NCBI RefSeq assembly: GCF_026191475.2
Contig: NZ_JAOSLC020000001.1
Coordinates: forward strand, 1 to 40,929
Reading direction: 5' to 3'
Source: Polaribacter ponticola
GTDB lineage: Bacteria > Bacteroidota > Bacteroidia > Flavobacteriales > Flavobacteriaceae
DNA: 40,929 bases
The notes beneath the pieces are model-generated. The model ran no database searches and had not been told where the DNA came from. It saw only the letters and a program-made list of their open reading frames with translations. Shown here in pieces: positions 25,384-32,452 of this stretch. Position numbers and translations under genes: made by a program. Positions within the stretch are counted from its first letter, which is position 1, and each line of letters opens with the position of its first letter.

Positions 25384-25537
25384 AATACATTGTTTTTAAA
25401 AGACCCAAGTAAGTTTGTCACAAAGTACAGCAATATAAATATTGAAGAATCCAATTTTTCAATTGGCTTACTTGGGCTATGATTAATAAAAATTTTGTTA
25501 AAAAGCATTTATGATTACTTAATTATACAATGTGACA
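25368..25537 (-). ncRNA. Structured 5' leader RNA element, copy B
   Basis: Minus strand: P1 CCCAAGTAAG (25476-25467) with CTTACTTGGG (25413-25404); P2 CCAATT-GAAA-AATTGG (25466-25451); P3 CAATAT-TT-ATATTG (25444-25431); then CTGTACTTTGTGACA (25430-25416), complementary to TGTCACAAAGTACAG (25382-25368) at the start codon. TGTCACA recurs at 25537-25531. Relative to copy A, P2 has two compensatory pair changes, P3 is one pair longer, and the start-codon helix has two compensatory changes. Confidence 0.68.
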
Positions 25538-25593
25538 CTGCAAACCTACAAAACTTTTTTTAATTTGTTACGTTTTTATTACGGAAATTTAAT

Positions 25594-26067
25594 TTAATCG
25601 TTTATAAATACTGGTTTTTGTGGTATTTTACCAGATAATTTTACTATTATTTTACTACCATCTTCTAGTTTTTTACCATTAATAAACTGGTAAGAAAAAT
25701 TTAAAGGAAATTTTTTAGAGCCGTATATTTTTTGTTGGCCATAATGTTTAATACCTATTAAAACTACTTTTTTATACAAGTAATTATTAAAGTAAGCATC
25801 TAATTCAGATGATTGTACAGGTATTTCAAATTCGCCATTAATAGTGTAAAGAGTTCCAGATTTTGTTTTCGTAGATTTTTCAGTAATTTTTATGTTTTCT
25901 GCTACAGGTAAAATATCTAAATAAGTAGTGGAAGGAGTGATAACAATATCTTTTGCATTGTTATTGGTTAAAATAGATGGACAAGAAGTTAGTTCATCAA
26001 TAGCTACAATTTGAGCATTAAAAAAACCTCCTGTTTGCTCTAAATTCTCTGTTTTTATGGTATTCAT
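25594..26067 (-). CDS. Tail-tube-related or virion protein, paralogue 3 (tentative)
   Basis: 157 aa, start MNTIKTENLEQTGGFFNAQI, beta-rich. General layout (ENL..TGGF start, KTKSGTLYTINGEF, YGSKKFPL) resembles the two tube-like proteins but identity is low. Like paralogue 1 it directly precedes a leader-RNA element, which supports a duplicated module. Confidence 0.5.
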   Translation of the reverse strand: MNTIKTENLEQTGGFFNAQIVAIDELTSCPSILTNNNAKDIVITPSTTYLDILPVAENIKITEKSTKTKSGTLYTINGEFEIPVQSSELDAYFNNYLYKKVVLIGIKHYGQQKIYGSKKFPLNFSYQFINGKKLEDGSKIIVKLSGKIPQKPVFIND

Positions 26068-26075
26068 TTTATATC

Positions 26076-26086
26076 ATTTTAGGACA
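26076..26086 (-). promoter_or_regulatory. Late promoter-like box 8 (variant)
   Basis: ATTTTAGGACA, a shortened form of the late box just upstream of the ATG at 26067. An inverted copy TGTCCTACTAAA lies at 26106-26117, so the pair may also act as a dyad. Confidence 0.4.
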
Positions 26087-26169
26087 AAAAAAGATTTCTG
26101 AAAACTGTCCTACTAAATAAATGCAGTATTTATAAGTGTTTTAGGCAGGTTCTTAAATTTCAAAATACA

Positions 26170-26637
26170 CTATTTGTCCGATTTTAAACGTCTATCAATG
26201 GTTCTATACACGCTATCTAATTTCAATTCTTCTTCAGTAATATCATAAAAATCTAAAAATTGAGAGATTGCTTTTAAACGGTTTTGTTTATTGATTGAGT
26301 CGTGTTTTTCATTATGAAACTTTAAATCATTTTCAATCGATAGTTTTATATAGGTCTCAAGATCATTGTAAAAAATGGTGTAAATTTTTTCGGCTAACTT
26401 TTTTAATTTCAAAAAAGAAATATCAAAACCAACTTCTTTAACTATAGTTGCAGGAACAGAAACTTTATAACAAGATTTTCTATCTACATCAATACTTTGT
26501 TTTCTGTATTGTTTGTCTAGAATATCAATAATAATTCCGCCAAGTAAAGAGGTTTTTTTAACGTGATGGACTTCGCCATATTTTTTGGTTAGGTATTTCT
26601 TTAAATAAGGTTTAATTGGTATTTCTAGAGTAATCAT
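26170..26637 (-). CDS. Hypothetical basic protein
   Basis: 155 aa, Lys-rich, start MITLEIPIKPYLKKYLTKKY. The C-terminal half (SQFLDFYDITEEELKLDSVYRTIDRR) looks like a helical DNA-contacting segment. No family assigned. It lies between two late-type boxes. Confidence 0.52.
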   Translation of the reverse strand: MITLEIPIKPYLKKYLTKKYGEVHHVKKTSLLGGIIIDILDKQYRKQSIDVDRKSCYKVSVPATIVKEVGFDISFLKLKKLAEKIYTIFYNDLETYIKLSIENDLKFHNEKHDSINKQNRLKAISQFLDFYDITEEELKLDSVYRTIDRRLKSDK

Positions 26638-26676
26638 TTTTTACAGTAATTTAAAGGATTAATATACTATATTTCT

Positions 26677-26922
26677 TTAAATTTTCTCCTGTTTTATTTC
26701 ATAATTTTTGCCAGATAATAGCTTACTGTATTTGATTTTAATCCCTTTTATTGAATCTACTAATTCAAAGTAAATTACACCTTCGTTTGCCAATTTTTCA
26801 ATAGCTTCTTTAGATGCTTTTTCTGTTCCATCAGTTTTTACTGCTACTAATTGGTTTTCTGATTTTCCTTTTACAGTTTTAGTTACTCTTTTAAAAACAG
26901 TAATATTTTTTTTAGATGCCAT
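26677..26922 (-). CDS. Small hypothetical basic protein
   Basis: 81 aa, start MASKKNITVFKRVTKTVKGK, beta-rich and basic. It is preceded by the late-type box at 26967. No family recognised. Confidence 0.5.
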   Translation of the reverse strand: MASKKNITVFKRVTKTVKGKSENQLVAVKTDGTEKASKEAIEKLANEGVIYFELVDSIKGIKIKYSKLLSGKNYEIKQEKI

Positions 26923-26966
26923 ATTTTAAATTTTTACGTTGATACAAACATAATTGCATTCCAAAT

Positions 26967-26980
26967 ATTAAAATAGGACT
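26967..26980 (-). promoter_or_regulatory. Late promoter-like box 9
   Basis: ATTAAAATAGGACT, one of the less exact copies; first box of the late region when read in transcription order. Confidence 0.5.
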
Positions 26981-27460
26981 GATTTCCAATTCTATTTTAT
27001 TTTGTTGGATTCTCGTTCAACATTTCCAACAAACACCTCAAAATACTAATTATCAAGCATTTAAATTGTTTTTGATTTATTTTAAAATGCAGTGACTTGT
27101 TGAACAAACTAAAAAAGCGCAGTGATAAGAAAAACACGTTCAACAAATCACTGCGTAATTATCCACGAAATAAGGTTTTAAAATATAGTGTAAGTACTTA
27201 ATTAATAAATAGTTAGTATAGATAATGTTTATAGTGTTGGAAATGTTGAACGGTTGACCTTTAATTCTTACGTTTTTTGTGATTAAATGATTTTTACTAC
27301 TAGGGTTGTGGGTTTTGTTGATTTTATAAGTATATTTTTTTTGTTTTTGAAATAAGACTAATTGGTAGGTTTTTGAGTTTAAAATTCAACCGTTCAACAA
27401 CGCCAGAATACCACTGTCTGTCAAAAGAATGTGAGTTGAATTAGTTGAACATAAAAGAAA
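26981..27460. repeat. Gene-free region with alternating GTTGAAC/GTTCAAC palindromes
   Basis: Six copies alternate in orientation: GTTCAAC 27015, GTTGAAC 27099, GTTCAAC 27138, GTTGAAC 27245, GTTCAAC 27392, GTTGAAC 27444. They sit in longer inverted repeats: an 18-bp perfect pair (27014-27031 / 27235-27252), a 17-bp pair with one mismatch (27089-27105 / 27138-27154) and a 14-bp perfect pair (27244-27257 / 27386-27399). No ORF. The region is on the far side of the recombinase gene from the cassette array and could be its resident site, an origin or remnants of cassettes. Confidence 0.55.
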
Positions 27461-27463
27461 TGT

Positions 27464-27489
27464 AAAAAACCGCAGAAAAAGCGGTTTTT
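27464..27489 (-). terminator. Terminator after the second recombinase gene
   Basis: Stem AAAAACCGC (27464-27472) / GCGGTTTTT (27481-27489), T-tract on both strands, 27 bases after the stop codon at 27517. Confidence 0.78.
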
Positions 27490-27516
27490 AAAGGTGTAAG
27501 AAATGTGAGTGGAAAG

Positions 27517-28374
27517 TTATCCTGCATTCAAAAATTGACTAGTTGCAGGTTTTTTGAATTTTAGTTGAATATTTTTATCTGCAGAAAACATCGCGTTCTC
27601 GAGAGAAAGTGTTGTGAGGTGTAAATAGCGATCAGTTGTTTCTGGCTTTTTATGACGGAGTATTTTTTGAATAAATTTAATATCCATTCCATTCTCTAAC
27701 CAGTGAGTTGCTCTCGAATGTCGTAAATCGTGCACTCTAATGTTTTTTGTAATATTAGCTTTTTTGATTGCTCGCTTTAAAATTTGCCGAATACTAGAAG
27801 TAGTGTATTTTGGTGAGTTTTGTCCTTCAAATAAATAAACTTCGGGTCTGTATTTTTTATAATAAACTCTTAACAAGTTTTTAGTAGCTTCTGGAATAGG
27901 AATGTAAGCGTCTTTACCTCCTTTACCGTTTTTAATTTTAATTCGGTTTTTAATTTTGTCAATATCTGTAACTTTTAAATTGATACATTCTCCAATTCTT
28001 AAGGCACAACTATAAATTAGTTGAATAATTGCTTCATGTTTTAAATTTGTAATGGTAGAAATTACTTGATGTACTTCAATTTCAGATAATATATCTGGTA
28101 CAAATTCACTAGCAGTTGGTTGCGGAACTTTTGAAATAGCATGAGAATCTAACACACCTAAAAAGAAATGGTTTAAAGCTCCATGACTTTGTTGCACCGT
28201 TCTTGCTTGACCTCTTTTAATTAGAAATGATATTATTTCAGCATTTGTTGCTGTTAAAGGTTCTGGATGCTTTAGTAAGAATTTACCAATTATTGGTTTG
28301 TATTGTTTTATTGTATTTTGAGACAAACCCTTTACTATTAGATAATTTTCGAATTCTAAAATGTAATTTTTCAT
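27517..28374 (-). CDS. Xer-type tyrosine recombinase next to the cassette array
   Basis: 285 aa from the ATG at 28374; an upstream ATG at 28449 would run through the first array palindrome and is rejected. All catalytic residues are visible: R126 (CALRIGE), Lys in GKGGKD (151/154), H215 and R218 (HDLRHSRATH), H241 (ILRHKKPETT) and nucleophile Y250 (DRYLHL). A SAM-like N-domain covers about 1-85. The extra IntI domain between the second and third boxes is not seen. It is distinct from the prophage integrase at 139-1296. Its start lies 44 bases from the first cassette palindrome. Confidence 0.9.
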   Translation of the reverse strand: MKNYILEFENYLIVKGLSQNTIKQYKPIIGKFLLKHPEPLTATNAEIISFLIKRGQARTVQQSHGALNHFFLGVLDSHAISKVPQPTASEFVPDILSEIEVHQVISTITNLKHEAIIQLIYSCALRIGECINLKVTDIDKIKNRIKIKNGKGGKDAYIPIPEATKNLLRVYYKKYRPEVYLFEGQNSPKYTTSSIRQILKRAIKKANITKNIRVHDLRHSRATHWLENGMDIKFIQKILRHKKPETTDRYLHLTTLSLENAMFSADKNIQLKFKKPATSQFLNAG

Positions 28375-28417
28375 AGTTTTATTTTGTTTAATTATTAAAA
28401 GTTGCGGATATGAGGGT

Positions 28418-28863
28418 GTTGTAGTGCATTTGCCTTTATGGAAACTCACTCAAATGCTTTAGTTGGCAAACGACACTACAACACCATATATAAAACATAG
28501 CTTTTAGGCTTGTGCTTAATTCGATTGTTCGTGTCTGTTTGCTCATAATTAAACATTTTCTGCCACCGCTTTTTGGTTATAGAAATTCATAAAATCATTG
28601 TACTCAAAGTCAATTAAGGCATGAACATTAATTCCTAAATCAACTATTTGCTGGAAAGTTAATTCAGTATGACTATTTCCCATTACAATTCTTAAAGCAC
28701 CTTTTCTATCTTGATAGATATTAAATATTCCGTGCATTCTTCCGTCTTTTACTTTATAAGAGTAACTATTTGTTTTTGCCATCGCTTAAAAATGTTTAAT
28801 TATTAATGTTGTTTTTAATTCAAAGTTTCGGTTTATTAAGGCTACGTTTCATATATGTGTAAC
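28418..28863 (-). mobile_element. Cassette unit 1 (446 bp, identical to unit 7)
   Basis: P1 28418-28482: GTTGTAGTGCATTTGCC with GGCAAACGACACTACAAC, a stem, small bubble, stem and 30-nt loop. P2 arms CATATATAAAACATAGC (28485-28501) and GCTACGTTTCATATATG (28841-28857). The gene is in the P2 loop. Next base triplet is GTT of unit 2. Confidence 0.72.
28549..28782 (-). CDS. Cassette 1 protein, 77 aa, unknown
   Basis: MAKTNSYSYKVKDGRMHGIF... with alternating strands and a C-terminal helix; soluble, no recognised family. An identical gene lies at 31230-31463 in the duplicate unit. Confidence 0.65.
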   Translation of the reverse strand: MAKTNSYSYKVKDGRMHGIFNIYQDRKGALRIVMGNSHTELTFQQIVDLGINVHALIDFEYNDFMNFYNQKAVAENV

Positions 28864-29187
28864 GTTGTGTCGCCATTAAAACGGACGCACAACACGTAAT
28901 AAAAACAATAATCAATACTCTGTTATCGTCATAATACAAAATCCTTCTTCTAATCCGTAAACACCACCGTGTAGTATATTTGTGATTAGCCTGAGATATT
29001 TAATTCCGTTCCTTTTCCCTGCTTCGTCCACTATTTCAAATTCAATTGTATCTCCAACTTTATAGTTTCTATCGTTTTTTCGCAATTCCCAAGGCTTTAT
29101 ACCTTTAAGGTGTTCACTTGCGTATTTTTCTAATATTTTAATTTTGTGTTCCATATTCCGTATTAATTAAAGTTCTTATTACTATTC
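28864..29187 (-). mobile_element. Cassette unit 2
   Basis: Short P1 28864-28893 (GTTGTGTCGCC / GGACGCACAAC). P2 arms GTAATAAAAAC (28896-28906) and GTTCTTATTAC (29172-29182). Gene in the P2 loop. Confidence 0.6.
28912..29154 (-). CDS. Cassette 2 protein, DUF3850-like (ASCH/PUA-type fold)
   Basis: 80 aa. PWELRKNDRNYKVGDTIEFE followed by hydrophobic strands and a final FCIMTITEY match the DUF3850 pattern (.ElRkNDR.f.vGD...l). Members are small proteins frequent in phages and presumed to bind RNA through an ASCH/PUA-like fold. Length is complete for the family. Confidence 0.78.
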   Translation of the reverse strand: MEHKIKILEKYASEHLKGIKPWELRKNDRNYKVGDTIEFEIVDEAGKRNGIKYLRLITNILHGGVYGLEEGFCIMTITEY

Positions 29188-29873
29188 GTTGTAGTGCATT
29201 TGCCTTTTTAAAAACCAAGCTGTACGTGTATGGCAAACGACACCACAACACGCTATATAGCCCATAATTCAAAAAGCCTTTGCGCTCTTTTCCAACGCTA
29301 AGTCAAAGAGCTACGAAAAGTAGCACATTGCCTTTTGTCCGCCTACCGCTTTACTAACTTAGTTTTAAGCCTCTTTAAACATTGCTATTAAATTAGCTTT
29401 TAGTTTATCCTCTAATCCAGAAACATAATACTCGACAGTCGTTTTTAAGCTATCTAATGTTTTTTCCTCAAACTTTTTCTCAAAAACCTCTGTTTCAAAA
29501 ACATAAACAGATAATGTTCCGCTATATAAACCATATTCAGCAGAAGATTTATGTGGTGGGTAAAATCTTGAACTTATAGAACAAATATCCCCATCATAAT
29601 CTAACTTCAAACCACAATCCCAAGACCATTTGCAGTTATTTAATGAAGCATTGTTTGATTCTTCTGCCCATTTATGAGCAACATCAAAAACCTCTTTAGA
29701 ATTTACACCCCAAAAATCTCTATTGTCTAACTTATCTTTAAAATCTTGTATTTCCATTATGTTGTTTTTTGTAAAGTTAATAATTAAAGTTGCCGCAACA
29801 GTTGCGAAAAGCAACCCTTGCTACGATGCATAATCAACCGCTATTTTTTAAATTACGTGCCATATAGCTAACC
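29188..29873 (-). mobile_element. Cassette unit 3
   Basis: P1 29188-29249: GTTGTAGTGCATTTGCC with GGCAAACGACACCACAAC. P2 arms start GCTATATAGCCC (29252-29269) and end at 29868. The gene is in the P2 loop. About 115 bases downstream of the gene within the loop carry no ORF. Confidence 0.62.
29365..29757 (-). CDS. Cassette 3 protein, 130 aa, unknown
   Basis: Start taken at ATG 29757 (MEIQDFKDKLDNRDFWGVNS); a start at 29814 would add 19 residues of non-coding character. Mixed alpha/beta, acidic, with Trp/Cys-rich CKWSWDCGLKLDYDGD. No family recognised. Confidence 0.58.
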   Translation of the reverse strand: MEIQDFKDKLDNRDFWGVNSKEVFDVAHKWAEESNNASLNNCKWSWDCGLKLDYDGDICSISSRFYPPHKSSAEYGLYSGTLSVYVFETEVFEKKFEEKTLDSLKTTVEYYVSGLEDKLKANLIAMFKEA

Positions 29874-30162
29874 GTTAGAGTTAATATTTGGCTCAAAAGT
29901 CATAGAGCGTGTGCTAATTAGCAGTAATACCGTAACTTTTGTAAAGTTCACCTAAGTAAATCAAGCCAAACACTAACAATAACAAAGGCTATAAGTAATG
30001 CCTTAGTTAAGTCTTACCAACTAAGGTCATTCCATAGTTCTTGGTCTTTTTTAGAATTAATTAAGCTATCCCAATTAGTTCCATTTCTCCAAATAACATC
30101 TTTCATAAGTGCTTATTTATTAAATTAAAGTAGTTTATCGGCACTACTCATAGCCGTAATCC
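29874..30162 (-). mobile_element. Cassette unit 4
   Basis: P1 29874-29977 with left arm starting GTTAGAG and right arm AGCCAAACACTAAC around a long loop. P2 arms GGCTATAAGTAATGCC (29987-30002) and GGCACTACTCATAGCC (30140-30155). A 30-codon ORF is in the P2 loop. Confidence 0.6.
30014..30106 (-). CDS. Cassette 4 mini-protein, 30 aa
   Basis: MKDVIWRNGTNWDSLINSKK... with three more Trp-containing segments (four Trp in 30 residues). It is the only ORF in its cassette and is in the same position and strand as the other cassette genes. Whether it is translated is uncertain. Confidence 0.4.
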   Translation of the reverse strand: MKDVIWRNGTNWDSLINSKKDQELWNDLSW

Positions 30163-30568
30163 GTTAAGTACAAGTTGCCATTTCAAAAACCAAGCATTAC
30201 GTGTTAGGCAACCAGTACTTAACACGTAATATAAAAAATTGCTTGGGGTCAGTTCATTTTAATTAAGTTTATTACTTATTCCGAAGCAACTAAAAAACTA
30301 CTCTTCGTCTAAAATCAAAACATCGTCTTTTGCATTTAATTCGGTTACATAATCTGGGTCTTCGCTAAAAGTAACCTCTCGTTTAGTAACACTATTTAAT
30401 AATCCAAAAGTATAATCTGTTTTTCTTTCAGCTATAAATACATCCATATTTTCAGGGTATTTATTTAATTCCGCTTTTAATTCTTTTACTGTCATAATTT
30501 AATCGTTTTTTATTTTTGTTTGTTTATTAATTTTTGTGCTAAATCAGCAACTTTTCATATTACTATCC
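30163..30568 (-). mobile_element. Cassette unit 5
   Basis: P1 30163-30223: GTTAAGTACAAGTTGCC with GGCAACCAGTACTTAAC. The ends GTTAAGT and ACTTAAC fit the integron core consensus GTTRRRY/RYYYAAC exactly. P2 arms 30226-30243 and 30546-30563. Gene in the P2 loop. Confidence 0.65.
30298..30495 (-). CDS. Cassette 5 protein, 65 aa
   Basis: MTVKELKAELNKYPENMDVF... ending in DDVLILDEE. The N-terminal helix followed by strands is the layout of a common small phage/plasmid protein (MTVKEL...L..P.d.ev), function unknown. Confidence 0.6.
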   Translation of the reverse strand: MTVKELKAELNKYPENMDVFIAERKTDYTFGLLNSVTKREVTFSEDPDYVTELNAKDDVLILDEE

Positions 30569-31098
30569 GTTAGGGCAAATACTAAGTAAGTGCGTTTTCA
30601 AAAATATTCCCTACGACCTCAAAATTTTCTGTTTCAAACAGAGGAGAAATACCAATATCTGAATTACATACAAAAGAATTATCTTTGTAAATAACCTCAT
30701 ATGTATATCCAAAATTAACCTCCTTTAAAATATCACCCTCAAATATTTTTTTTCCATTCTTATCAAAAGAACCTGTAAATTGCATAAGTTGAAAATCAAG
30801 AATTAATCCATTTTCAGTGCCAACACTAACTCCTGTTTTATCAATTTGTAACCAATTCTTGTTTTCCCCGTTAATTACGGGTAAATAATACATCTTATTT
30901 TTAGAGAAAGCTCTAAATTCTATTTTTCTATTTTTCATTTTAAATATATTTTAGTTTAATTACCGTACTTGCCCTAACACCTTATAAAATTAATGGCTAG
31001 CTTTCTGTTTTTTATTAATATTCTGTTTTTAATTGTTTATTAGTAGCTTATTTACTGTGTTACCGCTTCATTTACGCCACTAATCTTATAAATGAAAC
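30569..31098 (-). mobile_element. Cassette unit 6 (gene inside P1)
   Basis: P1 arms GTTAGGGCAAATAC (30569-30582) and GTACTTGCCCTAAC (30965-30978) enclose the gene. The following 120 bases are pure P2: TTATAAAATTAATGGC (30982-30997) with GCCACTAATCTTATAA (31076-31091). This order, core - gene - inverse core - long palindrome - next core, is that of a classical integron cassette with a VCR-sized attC. Confidence 0.68.
30582..30938 (-). CDS. Cassette 6 protein, YopX domain
   Basis: 118 aa. KIEFRAFSKNKMYYLPV, then LMQFTGSFDKNGKKIFEGDI and C-terminal FEVVGNIFEN match the YopX family (FRaw ... LMqyTGlkDknGkeIyEGDi ... vIGNiyEn). YopX proteins are widespread in phages of Gram-positive and Bacteroidota hosts; function unknown. 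The stop overlaps the left P1 arm. Confidence 0.85.
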   Translation of the reverse strand: MKNRKIEFRAFSKNKMYYLPVINGENKNWLQIDKTGVSVGTENGLILDFQLMQFTGSFDKNGKKIFEGDILKEVNFGYTYEVIYKDNSFVCNSDIGISPLFETENFEVVGNIFENALT

Positions 31099-31544
31099 GT
31101 TGTAGTGCATTTGCCTTTATGGAAACTCACTCAAATGCTTTAGTTGGCAAACGACACTACAACACCATATATAAAACATAGCTTTTAGGCTTGTGCTTAA
31201 TTCGATTGTTCGTGTCTGTTTGCTCATAATTAAACATTTTCTGCCACCGCTTTTTGGTTATAGAAATTCATAAAATCATTGTACTCAAAGTCAATTAAGG
31301 CATGAACATTAATTCCTAAATCAACTATTTGCTGGAAAGTTAATTCAGTATGACTATTTCCCATTACAATTCTTAAAGCACCTTTTCTATCTTGATAGAT
31401 ATTAAATATTCCGTGCATTCTTCCGTCTTTTACTTTATAAGAGTAACTATTTGTTTTTGCCATCGCTTAAAAATGTTTAATTATTAATGTTGTTTTTAAT
31501 TCAAAGTTTCGGTTTATTAAGGCTACGTTTCATATATGTGTAAC
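31099..31544 (-). mobile_element. Cassette unit 7 (exact copy of unit 1)
   Basis: 446 bp identical in the sequence read to 28418-28863. Flanks differ from the first base outside on both sides apart from the shared GTT. P1 31099-31163; P2 arms 31166-31182 and 31522-31538. Confidence 0.75.
31230..31463 (-). CDS. Cassette 7 protein, identical to cassette 1 protein
   Basis: 77 aa, same residues as the product of 28549-28782. Identity at nucleotide level implies recent duplication or re-insertion. Confidence 0.65.
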   Translation of the reverse strand: MAKTNSYSYKVKDGRMHGIFNIYQDRKGALRIVMGNSHTELTFQQIVDLGINVHALIDFEYNDFMNFYNQKAVAENV

Positions 31545-31991
31545 GTTACCCACAATGTAAAAAGCCGAATCACTCTTACTGCTTAATAATCGTTAGCCAT
31601 TTTACAATAATTACATTGGTCTATACAAGGAGGAACTCGCATCGAACCTTGTTTTTCGCATTCAAATTTTTTAATTACTAAAACATTTTCTTCTTTTATT
31701 TTAAATTCATAAAAAGCATTTAATAATTCAATTACTCTATCTTCTGTTAATTCTCCGATATCATTTACTTTTTCATCTGAAAATTCGTAATTAACATAAA
31801 ATTGTTCTGTTGTTATCATAATCTGTATGTATTTGCCCTCGTACCTCACGCACGGCTTTTTAAAAAGTGGGTAACACTGTATAAAAAACATTGCTATTTT
31901 GGCTTATTTCAAAGGTCTGTTAATATTAATTTACTTTATTTATAATCGTTAATTTTTGTTTTTCTAAACGCAACGTTATTTATACAACACG
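31545..31991 (-). mobile_element. Cassette unit 8 (gene inside P1)
   Basis: P1 arms (31545-31567 starting GTTACCCAC, and 31853-31875 ending GTGGGTAAC) pair over 19 of 23 positions and enclose the gene. P2 arms TGTATAAAAAACATTGC (31878-31894) and GCAACGTTATTTATACA (31971-31987). Confidence 0.66.
31583..31819 (-). CDS. Cassette 8 protein, 78 aa, Cys-rich end
   Basis: Start taken at ATG 31819 (MITTEQFYVNYEFSDEKVND); the frame is open to 31891 but that part overlaps the P1 arm. The C-terminus CEKQ...CIDQCNYCKM holds four Cys that could bind zinc. No family recognised. Confidence 0.58.
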   Translation of the reverse strand: MITTEQFYVNYEFSDEKVNDIGELTEDRVIELLNAFYEFKIKEENVLVIKKFECEKQGSMRVPPCIDQCNYCKMANDY

Positions 31992-32452
31992 TTATAAGCA
32001 ATTTCAGAACCGTATAACATTTCGATAATATTCTTTATATCCTTTCAATATTTCAGAAATGAACTTATCTATGTTCCATTGTCTTTTAATCTTGTTCCAT
32101 TGCTTTTCTTTGTTTCCATACTCACCAATGCTTAAATGATTATTATGGTCTTGCCAATTCATAATATTAAGCCAATGAGGGTTTATTATTACGTTAATTT
32201 CTTTTGCCTTTTCGTGCATAAATTCAATATACTTTTCTTCAACGTTATCACATTTTACAGACCATACATTATGTACTGTTCTACTGTCGTCAAAATTTGA
32301 ATTTCTGTAAGTTATGTATATCATAAAAAAACTGCTTATAACACTATCTATAAATAATAGCGAGTTTATCGCTTATTTAGTGTTGGTTTATATTGTTTTG
32401 TTTTTATCCTTAATTCTGTGCTTATCTAATCGCTACTATTCATAGATTTAAC
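31992..32452 (-). mobile_element. Cassette unit 9 (gene inside P1)
   Basis: P1 arms GTTATAAGCA (31992-32001) and TGCTTATAAC (32333-32342) enclose the gene. P2 arms CTATAAATAATAGCGA (32348-32363) and TCGCTACTATTCATAG (32430-32445). Confidence 0.66.
32004..32324 (-). CDS. Cassette 9 protein, 106 aa, unknown
   Basis: MIYITYRNSNFDDSRTVHNV... rich in Trp, Tyr, His and Asn, no signal peptide. Fills the P1 loop almost completely. No family recognised. Confidence 0.58.
   Translation of the reverse strand: MIYITYRNSNFDDSRTVHNVWSVKCDNVEEKYIEFMHEKAKEINVIINPHWLNIMNWQDHNNHLSIGEYGNKEKQWNKIKRQWNIDKFISEILKGYKEYYRNVIRF

Noticed and set aside
27001..27460. Insertion sequence or transposon remnant
   Set aside because: Inverted repeats are present but there is no transposase gene or target-site duplication.
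27517..28374. Calling the second recombinase a classical integron integrase (IntI)
   Set aside because: The extra helical domain typical of IntI between the second and third catalytic boxes is not visible; it reads as a general Xer-like recombinase.
28375..28449. Upstream ATG at 28449 as start of the recombinase
   Set aside because: The 25 added codons lie in the first cassette palindrome and lack coding character; the ATG at 28374 begins a normal N-domain.
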